DNA from: Dactylellina haptotyla | Taxonomy: Eukaryota; Ascomycota; Orbiliomycetes; Orbiliales; Orbiliaceae | Direction: 5' to 3' | Length of the DNA stretch: 64,000 nt | Assembly (NCBI GenBank): GCA_031310005.1 | Contig: CM062379.1 | Location: 1,612,001 to 1,676,000, forward strand | Part shown: piece after piece, positions 1 through 10,547 of the stretch | Layout: each line of letters begins with the position of its first letter | Position numbering within the stretch: the stretch's first letter is position 1 | The notes under the pieces: generated by a model | Databases searched by the model: none | What the model was told of the DNA's origin: nothing | The model's input: only the letters and a program-made list of their open reading frames with translations | Made by a program: the position numbers and the translations under genes

Positions 1-395
1 ACATTACATAGCTGATAAGCTAATATAACCTCCAAACCAACTTGCCCCGACGTCCCCATCCGCGTGCCCAGTTCGCCAAGGCTGCTACCTTCTCCCAGCG
101 CCTCGACCCTCCCTCCGATCTGCAGCCCATCGCCTGCTGGATGCGGTAGGTCGCACTCCCCGGAAAACAACACATTTACCAGGTCACAATGCATGGGCGT
201 CGCCATGAGGAACAATTCCCCGTCCGCGTAGTATCGCTGGACCTTGCGCAGTAGCCCGAACAGGGAATCCGGTCGTATCTTGCCATTTTCTCGGATTTCT
301 TGGGAGCAGGAATGTAGAATGTTGCCTTCCGTTTGGGCAGGGATTCGAATCCATTGATAATACGGGTTCGTTATCGACCTGCGAAGAATGCGGTC
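1..395 (-). CDS. possible partial coding exon running off the left edge, unknown product
   Basis: On the minus strand one frame stays open for about 131 codons, from position 395 down to the window edge. It begins just after TATAG at 400-396, which could be a splice acceptor; the same frame has a TAG there. The predicted peptide has balanced composition, with stretches such as RPDSLFGLLRKVQRYYADGE and LMATPMHCDLVNVLF, and looks more protein-like than the other two frames. I do not recognise a family, and no start codon or upstream exon is resolved. If real, it would be transcribed divergently from the DPP4 gene with only about 140 nt between them. A chance open frame remains possible. Confidence 0.3.
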
Positions 396-403
396 CTATA
401 AAG
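396..403 (+). promoter_or_regulatory. candidate TATA element of dpp4
   Basis: CTATAAAG lies 131 nt before the dpp4 ATG, a usual distance for a fungal core promoter. It also overlaps the end of the doubtful minus-strand exon at the left edge, so one of the two readings may be wrong. Confidence 0.3.
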
Positions 404-533
404 TCGGCTGGATATTCGCGCTGGAATTTCTGCTCGACATCCCAGCTTATTCCGTAGCTGTTCAAGTCGCCTGGGATATCTGGTGCTCCCCCCAGAAGCT
501 TTTGGTTGGATCTTCCTTCCATTCCTCCTCAAA

Positions 534-2978
534 ATGAAGGTTTCCGTCGTTCTCGCCCTGTCCCTGCTAGGGGTCCTCACCCAGGCAATTGAGCCTCCTC
601 GCAAGCCTCAGCAGCCTCAGGGAGGTGGCTCCAAGATACTAACATATAACGAGACCGTTTTGAGACCGTCGTTCGGTGCCAAATCGACAAGTGTCAATTG
701 GTTCGCTGGCGGCGAAGACGGAACTGGTCTCCGGCTCTCGGATAGTGGAGACATTGTTCTTGAGAACTTCATCACTGGCAAGAGCGAAGTCTTCGTTCCC
801 GCGAACAAGATTCCGAGCGGCTACACGGAGTACTGGATCCGTCCGGACTTGAAAAAAGTCCTGTTTGCAGTCAACTATAAGAAGCAGTACCGATGGTCTT
901 ACTTTGCAGACTATCTCATCCTCGATGTTTCCACTGGCAAGACTACCCCAATCGTCGCAGACCAAGCCGGCGACGTCCAGTACGCCGAGTTTGCACCCAC
1001 TGGTGATGCCATTGCTTTCGTTCGGGGAAACAACCTTTTCGTAAACATCAATGGCGAGGTTACACAAATCACAAACGACGGTGGCCCGAATACCTTCAAC
1101 GCCGTTCCGGACTGGGTCTACGAGGAAGAGATCTTTAGTGATCGGAAAACCCTATGGTGGTCTCCAGACGGCCAGTACGTTGCATATCTCAGCTTCGATG
1201 AGACAGGTGTGGAGACTTTCCGAGTACCATACTACATGGATGACCAGAAAGTTGCACCTTCATACCCCGAAGAACTCGAACTTCGTTACCCGAAAGTCGG
1301 AACTACAAACCCTACCGTTACTTTCAATCTCCTAGCAGTTAAGGGTTTTAAGAAGACCAATATCCCTATCAATGCCTTTGCAAAAGATGATACGGTTATC
1401 GGCGAAGTTGCGTGGTTGACGGATGCCCATTCCAAAGTTATCGTGAGGGCATATAACCGTGTCCAAGATCAAGAGAAACTAGTTCTCGTCAACGTCGACA
1501 ATGGCAAGACCAAGGTTGTCCGCCAGCGAGATGGCACTGATGGTTGGTTGGATAACAATATTGCCATCACATATATCGGCGAGGTTCAAAGAAAGCGAAA
1601 TGTTCGCACCACAACCAAGAAAGAATACTACGTCGATATGTCTGATCACTCTGGCTGGAACCATCTCTATCTCTATCCAGTTGATGGCGGAAACGCCATC
1701 ACACTCACAAATGGAAATTGGGAGGTTACCGCTATCCTCAAGGTTGACACTACGAAGCAGCTAATCTACTATCAATCCACGAAGCAACACAGTACTTCTC
1801 GTCACATCTACAGCGTCTCATATAAGAATAGCGAGATGAAGGCTCTGGTCGATGACTCGGTTGCCGCTTCCTATTCTGCGTCATTCTCTTCCGGCGGAGG
1901 CTATTACCTCCTCTCCTACCGCGGCCCAGACGTTCCTTACCAGGAGCTCTACGCTGCCAACTCGACCAAACCAATTCGCACGGTGCAAGATAACGCAGCT
2001 CTCTACAATAAACTTAAAGAATACAAGCTCCCTAAGATTTCCTACCTCGAGCTCAAGCACCCAGATGGATATGCGCTGAACGTTATGCAGAGGCTTCCTG
2101 CAAACTTCGACCCAAGCAAGAAATACCCCGTCCTCTTTATCCCCTACGGAGGTCCAAGAGCCCAACAAGTCTCCCAGGCCTTCTCTTCTCTCAACTGGAA
2201 TGCATATATCGCTTCTGATCCCGAGTTGGAATTCATCACATGGACTGTAGACGGCCGTGGCACCGGTTACCGGGGCCGCAAGTTCCGTGCTGCAGTTGCA
2301 TCCCACCTTGGACGATACGAAACGCAAGATCAAATCTGGGCTGCCCAGCAGTTGATCAAGATGCACTCATTCGTCGATAAGGACAAGATTGGCATTTGGG
2401 GGTGGAGCTTTGGTGGTTACCTCTCCGCGAAGGTCTTGGAAGCTGACAGCGGATTGTTCAACTATGCCTTCATTATCGCGCCGGTATCTGATTTCCGGTT
2501 CTACGATTCGATGTACACCGAACGATATATGAAGAGTAAGTCTTTATTTTTCTCATTTTTAACACGTGTGTTCAGGTTTCTTGAATCGGATGCTAACAGG
2601 TTATGGAATATAGCATATCAACAAAACCCGGCTGGGTATAACGAGACCGCTGTTCGCAAAGCTGATGGCTTCAAGCATATAAAAGGAAAATTCTCGATTC
2701 TTCATGGCACCGGTGATGATAACGTCCACTATCAGAACGCGGCCGCTTTGGTTGACCTGCTAGTTGGACAGGGTGTCACACCCGAAAAAATGCACATGTT
2801 TGCATTTACCGATAGTGATCACGGTATTTCTTATAACAATGCGTACACTTTCTTGTATAAGTATTTGACAGCCAAGTTGTTTGAAGAGAAGCAGAGGGTT
2901 GTTGGTGTGGGGGGAATCCGACACCAGTGGAGCAAGAAGAGTGTGACAGGGACAGTTGAAAGAAAGCTTGATGTTTGA
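534..2978 (+). CDS. dpp4: secreted dipeptidyl peptidase IV (S9B serine peptidase)
   Basis: Exons 534-2535 and 2614-2978 encode 788 residues. The 78-nt intron has donor GTAAGT and branch site TGCTAAC at 2591-2597. I chose the ATG at 534 because it opens a typical signal peptide (MKVSVVLALSLLGVLTQA); the frame extends upstream only without a better start. The N-terminal two-thirds should be the eight-bladed beta-propeller, including a D-W-V-Y-E-E-E-I stretch that matches the substrate-anchoring Glu-Glu pair. The C-terminal alpha/beta hydrolase shows the triad Ser625 (GWSFGGY), Asp702 (GTGDDNVHY) and His737 (DSDHG). Family members cut X-Pro or X-Ala dipeptides from peptide N-termini outside the cell, alongside other secreted peptidases. 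Length is normal for fungal secreted DPP4. The intron is in phase and stop-free (see findings). Confidence 0.95.
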   Translation: MKVSVVLALSLLGVLTQAIEPPRKPQQPQGGGSKILTYNETVLRPSFGAKSTSVNWFAGGEDGTGLRLSDSGDIVLENFITGKSEVFVPANKIPSGYTEYWIRPDLKKVLFAVNYKKQYRWSYFADYLILDVSTGKTTPIVADQAGDVQYAEFAPTGDAIAFVRGNNLFVNINGEVTQITNDGGPNTFNAVPDWVYEEEIFSDRKTLWWSPDGQYVAYLSFDETGVETFRVPYYMDDQKVAPSYPEELELRYPKVGTTNPTVTFNLLAVKGFKKTNIPINAFAKDDTVIGEVAWLTDAHSKVIVRAYNRVQDQEKLVLVNVDNGKTKVVRQRDGTDGWLDNNIAITYIGEVQRKRNVRTTTKKEYYVDMSDHSGWNHLYLYPVDGGNAITLTNGNWEVTAILKVDTTKQLIYYQSTKQHSTSRHIYSVSYKNSEMKALVDDSVAASYSASFSSGGGYYLLSYRGPDVPYQELYAANSTKPIRTVQDNAALYNKLKEYKLPKISYLELKHPDGYALNVMQRLPANFDPSKKYPVLFIPYGGPRAQQVSQAFSSLNWNAYIASDPELEFITWTVDGRGTGYRGRKFRAAVASHLGRYETQDQIWAAQQLIKMHSFVDKDKIGIWGWSFGGYLSAKVLEADSGLFNYAFIIAPVSDFRFYDSMYTERYMKSKSLFFSFLTRVFRFLESDANRLWNIAYQQNPAGYNETAVRKADGFKHIKGKFSILHGTGDDNVHYQNAAALVDLLVGQGVTPEKMHMFAFTDSDHGISYNNAYTFLYKYLTAKLFEEKQRVVGVGGIRHQWSKKSVTGTVERKLDV

Positions 2979-3257
2979 AGAGATAAAATTAAAAGCACCC
3001 TGCCTTTGAACCTGGGCGCATGACTGATTATTCTTTTGTACATAATAATATACCACGGATTAGACATTAAAAATACCTTTATACCCAATCCAGTACCGGC
3101 AATGCAATGAGAGTGCTTCTTCAAAGTTAGGAGGGCATTTATATCTTGTCTCGTAAACCAGAGCTCCGTTCAGAGCGTGCTGGTCTGCGAGACAATGTAT
3201 ATCGTCACTGATATCAGTCGCTCTCTCTTCTTATCTCGCCCGTTAAATACAAATCTT

Positions 3258-3830
3258 TCAAGGTTTCGGAGCACCTTTATTAACACTCTTCGTCAGAGCT
3301 CCCACAAATCCGCAGTAATTCTCCTGTGCTTGTTCATTCTGCTCTTTAGTCGCCACCTCGACCTTACACAATGCCTCCACAACACCCATAGCCTTCAGTT
3401 CACCCCCCACAAGCTTTGCGAGTTCCCCGTCATTGGTCATCCAGGCCCATGGCGCAAACGCAGGAGCCCGAGAATCAGCAATACCCAACGTATTGTTAAA
3501 GCCTTGAAGGAGGAGGGGCGCCACACATTTCGCTTTCGTTTGAATATCTTGCGGCAAGTAAGCTCTCGTTAGAGGGGTCGAAGGATATTGGATTGGCCCT
3601 TCGATATGAATGAACTGCGAGACGAAGTTGACGAAGAATAATATGTCGCCAGGAGGGTGTAGAGGGATATGACGGATGCTAAAGTGCCAAATGTTGTAGT
3701 TGAGACCTGATGGAAGAGAGGGAGAACGTGGAAGCCAGTTGAAGGTTTTGATGAGGCCAGAGAGGTGAGAATCCTGTAGGCCGTCTTGTGAGGGATTTGA
3801 GGCTTCGGCCTGAGGTGTCCTTTGTGACAT
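3258..3830 (-). CDS. uncharacterised 190-residue protein
   Basis: A single uninterrupted frame starts at the ATG at 3830 and ends convergently with dpp4, 279 nt away. The product has no visible signal peptide or membrane segment. It contains a tryptophan/proline-rich middle (for example FAPWAWMTND) and a C-terminal stretch ELKAMGVVEALCKVEVATKE that could be helical. I do not recognise the family. Composition is reasonable for a protein, but there is no domain evidence, and it could be a lineage-specific gene or a chance ORF. Confidence 0.5.
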   Translation of the reverse strand: MSQRTPQAEASNPSQDGLQDSHLSGLIKTFNWLPRSPSLPSGLNYNIWHFSIRHIPLHPPGDILFFVNFVSQFIHIEGPIQYPSTPLTRAYLPQDIQTKAKCVAPLLLQGFNNTLGIADSRAPAFAPWAWMTNDGELAKLVGGELKAMGVVEALCKVEVATKEQNEQAQENYCGFVGALTKSVNKGAPKP

Positions 3831-4112
3831 TTCGGAAACTCTTTGTGATCGAGATATTTTGGTTCGAGGTCTGTGATTGGGAGTGGGCGGAGATGGGTTG
3901 ATGGTTATGTGAAATAATGTGCTGTCTGTGTAGAGATATCACAACTTTTATTCTACCTATCGTACAAATATATTAAAACAGATGGTAAATCGAATGGGAA
4001 AATATTTCGTGCGTCCCAGTGAAATGTCAAATAATTTTAATCCCTTCCCGCTCGCTGCAAATCGTCGCTCCGCAATATCGCCTGATCTCATTACACGCAC
4101 CAAACCGCATCT

Positions 4113-6299
4113 TTACGCAGAGTCGGCTTCCACCTGGTAAACGCCGCCAACGTCCCATCTACTCCCAGTAGCAGCCCTGCTAACGTACTTCGTAAATCTC
4201 ATGATGCCAGTCTCGCGATAAATGATGTTCATGGAATTCCAGTTAGCTGGAAGATGGAGCATCAGCCCATCATCACCGCTGTTGGCCGCCGTGCTCACGA
4301 TAGCTGGGTCGTAGGAGTCGTCGAGTTCGTGAGAGGTTGAGGTATTCTTGTTCTTCGGATCATCGATACGAGGATGTTTTGTCTTTCCGTCTCCAGTTGA
4401 CATGTAAACTTCGTAGCCACCCCAGTTGTCAAGAATTTGTTCTTCGCCGTCCTCCATGTCCTCGTCCTCGTCATCTTCGTCTTCGCCTTCTTCTTCATCA
4501 CCCTCCTCGTCTTCATCTGCAACTATAATGATTTCTTCCTCATCATCATCCCCATCCTCCCCATCTTCTCCCTCTCCTTCCTCGTCTTCATCAGCTTCTT
4601 CCTCCATCGCATCTTCAGACTCAAGTGGGACATCCCATCCGCCAATGGTAGGTGTAAGGCCCAAAACGACCTCCAACCTCGGTGTCTCATCGTCCTGACC
4701 TAGCCCAAGTGTGTAATCCAATCCAGGTCTAAACCTCCTAGTAATAATATCTCGATTTATGGCAAGCTTGGTAGTAATTTTAGCTAAGAGTTTCCTAAAT
4801 GCAGTCGAAGGAAGAAGAACATGCGAGAGCTCGTCGAGAGGCGACAAATCAGTATCGGCCGCGGTGTCGAATTGTGCTTGATCTGGCTGCTTGTATAAGA
4901 ATCGCTGCTTGTATGACGGACCAGACACTTTCCAAGATGGTGTGTCCTTTGGAATTGCGGCACCATCGTACTCCAACTCAGCGGAATCCAAATCCTCAAT
5001 GTAAGCTTTCAGTTTATCAGAAAATTTGGTGTCGAGGATCTTTAGCAGCTGCACGTTCTTGGTTTCGGAGAATCGCTCCGCGACGCTAGCCAGCGACTTC
5101 TCTTCAAGATAAGTTGGGTTAACATATTTCTTGAGGAAAGTGGTATCCTCTTCCGAAAAGCTTGTATCCTTGGTTGTCTCTGGGTATTCCGATCTTGCAG
5201 CCTTGGGAGAATCATGGACTTCCAGATTCTTCTCAAGAATCTTCATGCTGCTCTTCTCAGCTAGCTCCTTCTCTCTCCCATCCACGTACCCGTCCTCGTG
5301 TTTCTCGGGGATATGGAACCACCCGCTGACAGCCATTCTAGCTTTGCCATCGATAAAGACCTCCTCGACATCGTGGAAGCTCTTTCCAGGTTGGACGACA
5401 AAGCAAGCCAACTGATTCGATACTGGTGGGATAACAAGACTCCAGTCAGGAGTTGGAATCAAGCTCGCTTTGCCTTCATCATCCTTGACCTGATTTGTGG
5501 GATAGAGTCGCAAACCGCCACCCCACTCCGGCTGCCACGGGTCGTCTGGATCCGTAAGATACAAGATGTAACTCACGCATCTCGTCCCAATCACATCGTC
5601 GTGACATAGCAGATGACATCCCTTGGTATAGACGTTGATGGCCATGTCCACTTTCGATCCACTCAATTTTCCACAGTTTGTAATTTTTTCAATGTAGTCT
5701 CGGAAAACTGGGGAGTATAGCGCATCGCGAAGCTGGGAAAGTGATGGGAGAAGCTTTCTTTCGGCCTCAGTGAGACCAGAGATGTTGACTAGGTCACCAG
5801 ATTGATAAATCGTGTAGATATCGGTGTGCTTGGGAGTGAAATGGATATTCTCCATGATTTCTGCACGGACGGAGCGCAGTAAGGAGGTCGAGACGACATC
5901 GTTGATGACGCAGTGCTGGTATCTGTTCGCATGATGCAATTGTTAGTTCTGAATGCGATCCGAAATCCGGGGTAGCGGTTTGCCCAAAAACTACGAAGGA
6001 GAAAAAATAACTTACGGGCCAGATTTCTCGTGGAATTCTCTCAATGAATCAACATTGTCGTCCGAGAAAAGATCTTTGCGGAAAGACTTTTTGATCATTG
6101 CTGAGTCCTGTCCCTGAATCTTTGCGGTTTTCTTGCCCTTCTTGTCGGCTTTGGCTTTTGCAGCGCCATTGCTTTTCGCAGAGCCATTGGCGCTGCCATT
6201 TTCTGTCGATTTGGTCCTTTTCGCAGAGGAACGGCCATTGGTTTCCGGAGCTTCGTCCGCGACCCGTTTGGCGGACGAGCGACTTCTGGTTGAAGGCAT
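4113..6299 (-). CDS. tpa1/ofd1: Tpa1/Ofd1-type prolyl 3,4-dihydroxylase (2-oxoglutarate/Fe(II) oxygenase)
   Basis: Exons 6299-6016 and 5922-4113 (intron 93 nt, GTAAGT donor) give 697 residues. The joined sequence reads EFHEKSGP-YQHCVIND across the splice, as expected at the start of the oxygenase domain. Residues 1-90 are basic and rich in Ser/Lys with KR clusters, consistent with nuclear localisation. The N-terminal double-stranded beta-helix domain has the metal triad His202-x-Asp204 (CHDD) and distal His278 (SFHDVEEV), with Arg290 as probable 2-oxoglutarate ligand. A second Tpa1-type domain follows, interrupted by a long Asp/Glu tract. Known members hydroxylate ribosomal protein uS12 and affect translation termination; S. 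pombe Ofd1 also regulates the Sre1 hypoxia factor. I chose the start at MPSTRSRS; an in-frame ATG at 6458 lies further upstream but adds a non-conserved leader. Confidence 0.92.
4440..4625 (-). repeat. low-complexity acidic tract inside the Tpa1/Ofd1-like gene
   Basis: Repeated GAA/GAG/GAT/GAC codons encode a run of about 60 residues that is mostly Glu and Asp. On the opposite strand the same DNA gives artificial poly-serine frames. Acidic insertions in this place are known in Tpa1-family proteins, but this one is long. Confidence 0.8.
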
Positions 6300-7233
6300 T
6301 TTCCTGGCTGGTTCGGTGCACGCAAGTTGGAAGCTTGAGGACGAGACGGAAAAAAAGATTTTCTGGGTGGAAAATCCGGGTAGAAAACGCAGGTTATCGA
6401 TAAGGCAGCTGCATGGCGCCACTCTCACCCAAGCCAAGCTCCATTGCAACACACCCAACTAACCCGGTAATTTAAAGATGGTACTAGTTATTCCTAATCT
6501 AGGGTTCGAGGTCTTCTACGTGGGCGTGTTTTGAGCTCCTAAGCTATGTTATAAAGTTGATCTGAACATTCATGCGTCTCATGATCCTATAGTTTTTATA
6601 TAAACACCCTATCGCCGTAGATATACAGCTATTCGAATCCATCAGATAGCCTTCTCATCGAATTTTCTTTGTTATCCTTAATTCAATAGTGATCTACAAT
6701 ATGAGAAATTAAAGATTTTCAATTCGGTATCATTGGTGAATTGGACAACTCGTACATATAGTACACATTCGCAAGTTACAAGAGAATTGTGAGTTTACTT
6801 GTTGAGTAACATTGGCCTTGTAAAGAGACAATAACGTAAGACGTCCAGATTCTAGGCCGAGTAGCTAGACCAAGTAGCTAGCTCTCGGTTGCTACCAATT
6901 GGCCAAGCGAGGTAGATGCCTGCATATTGCAGCTCCGGGGTACGCCGACGTTTACATTTCGAGTTCCAACAGGCATTTCAAGGTCCAACATCGGCGCGAC
7001 TTCGGGGCGAGTGAGTCAGGGCCCACTATGATAAAGGTACCCGGTTACAGGCGCTCTAATCCGCGGCTTTCCTGTTTTTACTGACAGCCTCGATTACAAA
7101 TATCGTTTAGCATATTCTACCTCGCGGACGGCTTCATTCAATCCTAGAACCAAAAGCTGCAAGATTTCCCTGCAGATTTCTAACCCCAACACACGCAACA
7201 CTATATCTTGTGAGAGCGCAGAGGACTATCAGA
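6300..7233. other. divergent intergenic region, no gene seen
   Basis: This 934-nt region separates the oxygenase gene (minus) from threonine aldolase (plus) and must hold both promoters. The stretch around 6540-6840 is AT-rich. No coding frame of interest or RNA gene was found. Confidence 0.6.
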
Positions 7234-8537
7234 ATGGCGAGCAGCGGCAGTGAACTGCCGAAGGGGGCAACTATCGACGGAGTTGAAAATGGAAAGCCAA
7301 TTCAAATACCCGCGGCTTATGATTTCAGAAGTTAGTGGTTTTTTTCAATCCAGTGCAGTAAAGAAGATGGGTTGATATTGAACCTATCAATACAGGCGAC
7401 ACGGTCACCACACCGACTCCGTCAATGCTCCAATCGATCATGTCGATTCATACGCATGGCGATGATGTCTTCTCTGAAGATACTACAACGAATAATCTGG
7501 AGTCCTTCATCGTGGAATTAACTGGCAAACCCGCCTCTTGTTTCGTCATGTCAGGCACTATGGGCAACCAGGTTTCCATCAGATCGCATCTCGCTCAACC
7601 ACCTCATTCTATAGTCCTAGACTCTAGAAGTCATATCAACAACTATGAAGCTGGTGGCGCGGCAGTCTTATCGCAAGCTCACGTGATTCCTGTGACTCCA
7701 GCTAATGGGAATTACTTGACATTGGAGGAAATCGAAGCGAGTATTGTCGACAGCGACGATATTCACTACGCACCCACTCGGCTCATTTGCCTTGAAAATT
7801 CTCTAAACGGAGCTATCATGCCCGTTGAAGAGATGCAGAAAATATCGAAATTTGCTAAAGAGAAAGGAATAAAGTTGCACCTTGACGGCGCTCGTTTATG
7901 GAACGTGGTTGCCGCGGGTGGTGGAGACTTGAAAGAAATCGTAAGCTGTTTCGATTCCGTCAGCCTTTGCTTTTCGAAAGGGCTTGGCGCACCCATGGGG
8001 AGTATCATCATTGGCGAGAAGGACTTCATGAAAAGGGTAAGGCATTTCAGGAAGATGGTTGGTGGAGCAACGAGACAAATTGGAATAGCGACGGGGCCGG
8101 CAAGAACAGCTGTTGAAGAAATATTCCTAGGCGGTAGACTAGCGCGGACGCATGAGCTCGCGAAGAGACTCGAAGCCTCATGGGCGAAACTCGGCGGAAC
8201 GCTTCGGTTTCCTTGTGATACAAATATGGTGTGGCTTGACCTTGGGTCCGTTGGAGGCGATGAGACGGATATTCCAAAGCTGGCAAAGAATGCCGGATTG
8301 AAGTGGGATTGGGAGCGGGTTGTAGTTCATCATCGTAAGCATTAACTCTTTTTTCCAACCGCAAAACTGGAATCTTCTAACACTACCATAGAAATTTCCG
8401 ACGACGCAATAGAAAGGCTTGAAGGCGTTTTCGAGAAACTTGTTGAGAACGCAAAGGCTAGAGGCGGCGTGCCATCTAACAAGAAGGGTCCCAGCAGGTA
8501 CGCCAGAAGGGACGCAAAAAAGGACGAGGATGACTGA
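7234..8537 (+). CDS. gly1: low-specificity L-threonine aldolase
   Basis: Three exons (7234-7330, 7396-8334, 8392-8537) with introns of 65 and 57 nt encode 393 residues. The first splice restores the family signature DFRSDTVTTPTP, and the second joins VVVHHQISDDAI. It is a PLP-dependent fold-type I enzyme that cleaves L-threonine (or allo-threonine) to glycine and acetaldehyde, a cytosolic glycine source in fungi. The PLP lysine is Lys227 in SLCFSKGLGAPMGS; HLDGARLWN, upstream, carries the conserved aspartate that contacts the PLP ring. The C-terminus ends in a lysine/aspartate-rich tail. Start chosen at 7234 because it is the first ATG in frame with the spliced signature. Length is normal for the family. 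Confidence 0.95.
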
Positions 8538-8860
8538 TATTTTTGTCTAAATCACGATGTATGCGAGTATAATATGATTCCCATATTTAATGGTCTAAAA
8601 TAAACGCTAAAAGGTAATATACATACAATCGCCTGTAAATATGGCGACACGCTTCCTCTGGGATATACACAAGCCACCACCTCTTAGCTTCTGATTAAAG
8701 CATCCGTAAATTATGTACTATTCGCACTGATTGCAACGTCGTTACGAATACAGAGCAAAGCCTGGGAGAGTCCGCATATACCCTTCGAAAGGTTCCATGG
8801 TGGGCTCTATATCCGCCTGCCTAACTTCTGTGGCCATTGGATTACGAAACTAGGACCCAT
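8538..8860. other. convergent intergenic region
   Basis: This is the 3' region shared by threonine aldolase and the complex I subunit gene. It is AT-rich just after 8537; nothing else is evident. Confidence 0.6.
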
Positions 8861-9279
8861 TTATTCGGGGTTCGGTGGTAGCGTAGTCTGCTCGAATCTG
8901 TAGCCTCTGATCTTTGTGTATGGCATCAACTCCAGTAATCGCTCTAGATAATCACGCATATATCGATGTTAGCCCACCAACTCAGATTCACCCCACTCTG
9001 CCATCCAAAGCGGCAGAGCTTCCACTTTATAACTAGGCGCATGAGCTCCGTACCTCGTAGGTGACCGCACTTCTCCAAGTGGTTGTTTCCGTTCTTCCTA
9101 TAGCATTTCGAGAGCTCGTCACGGACAAGTCGGGACATCATGAGCTTAACCCATTGTTCGCGGATGATGGCGTCCTGCGCGTCCTTGAGAGCCTTGTTGT
9201 CATCATAGTCGACCCCTTCGAAGGTAGGTTCTACGGTAGGCTTCTTAGCCAGGAAGGCGGGAGATTCCGGGGTCGACAT
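8861..9279 (-). CDS. nuo-12.3: NADH:ubiquinone oxidoreductase 12 kDa subunit (NDUFB10-like)
   Basis: Exons 9279-9054 and 8943-8861 (intron 110 nt, donor GTACGG, acceptor CTAG) encode 102 residues. The product begins MSTPESPAFLAKKPTV and contains DAIIREQWVKLMMSRLVRDE followed by two cysteines in LSKCYRK and LEKCGHLRER. This matches the small fungal 12 kDa accessory subunit of complex I, which faces the intermembrane space in the membrane arm; the paired cysteines are thought to form disulphides. The splice restores HLRERLLEL. I preferred the ATG at 9279 to the in-frame one at 9375, because the extra 32 residues are absent from known family members. No presequence is needed. The gene runs convergently into threonine aldolase. 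Confidence 0.88.
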
Positions 9280-10547
9280 CGTGGAGAATTGGGGTCTGAG
9301 GAGGACTTGCGGGTTCGGGCTCTGAAGTTGACGTCGGAGGTTGAGTTGGAGGCTTTCAATTGGACTTGATTTCATTGGAAGAATCAGTGTTGTGTTGTGG
9401 CTTGTGTGGCGGTGGCTGGTGACTACTTCAAGACCGCTTCTTCCTCATATGCAAGGGACTAGAACTTCGAGCACCACGTTACACGGTCGATTGGTTTCAA
9501 ATGTAATTCTAAAAAGTCTGCCCGGCTTCTGAAAGTATCACGAATTGTTCACTCATTAGTTGCCTAGCCATAGCCTGACAAATTAATCTTTCCTTTCGCT
9601 CTCTTGTACAACAAACTTCACTCAGCGACAGTTGAACCAAAGAATACCCTCATGAGATTTTGATTACTCGCGGCTCCTAAAATCTTGTCCAAGATTCAAG
9701 ATAACATAAGCGTGGCGTTCTTAGTGCGCGGTGTATATTAATCAATTCTAGTATTCCTCGCGAAGCGCGCTCTATTTACCTAAAAAGATGCCGGCTTCGG
9801 CGTAATAAAGAGTCATGATTTCTAAACAATTTGGTCGGAATGAATCCGTGCAGCTGGTTTATCTTCTTATCATCTACTAATATCTAGCGAGCGACAGCAT
9901 GATCTTTACCCCACTGGTTTATCTCCTCGGAAGAAATACTGCCTGCCTAGATGCAAAGCTGCTGAGATACAAGTTGTGGGGTCGCATATCTGACTGACAT
10001 AATGCATGAAAGTCTGCATGGTCGGCATCGCGGTGGGCCGCCTTCGCCAGAAGTTGCAACAAGCCAACACTTTGACTAAGAATTTCGACAAGGAATCCAG
10101 GACTCGAAAATAATCAAAGCATCTATCCCGAGCTCCACATTGAAACTGTATTTTGTAATGGAAACTCTAGCAATCGGTTAACAAGGAAGAAGCATACACA
10201 AACCTCAATGTGGGGGAGGCCGGTAATTTTCGCCACCGCACTCCTTCCAAAAGAAGATCTCGTGTGTATCAATTGCTTGGCGTGGACTACGGCACACCAG
10301 GCAACGGAGGCGGTCGATAGCGGGTGAAGCCGCCCTTGTGCCTGCAGTCAAAGAAAACTTCCTGCCATCTCAGAAAATTCCTTGTCTTGCCAACTGCAGC
10401 TAGTTTCCCGCAGACCGATCGAAATAGCCAAGAGGATGAATGCCTGCAATAATGGAAAAGAATATATATCGCTGCCCATACCCCTCAACCTGACACTCGG
10501 GTTGACGTGCTGCAAGTAATTTCGAAAGGGCTTGAAACAATTCGACA
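9280..10547. other. divergent intergenic region, no gene seen
   Basis: This 1.27 kb region holds the promoters of the complex I subunit (minus) and the acid phosphatase gene (plus). Short frames in it have no protein character. Confidence 0.6.
10461..10470 (+). promoter_or_regulatory. candidate TATA element
   Basis: AATATATATC lies about 80 nt before the ATG of the acid phosphatase family gene, in a place and form typical of a fungal TATA box. Confidence 0.4.

Noticed and set aside
335-352. GGATTCGAATCC, resembling a tRNA B-box
   Set aside because: Self-complementary word within a possible coding exon; no A-box at the right distance.
4426-4703. Plus-strand poly-serine frames
   Set aside because: They are the complement of the acidic tract in the minus-strand oxygenase gene, which has clear domain motifs.
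9280-9375. N-terminal extension of the complex I subunit to an upstream ATG
   Set aside because: The extension is unlike homologues, which begin at the MSTPES-type start.
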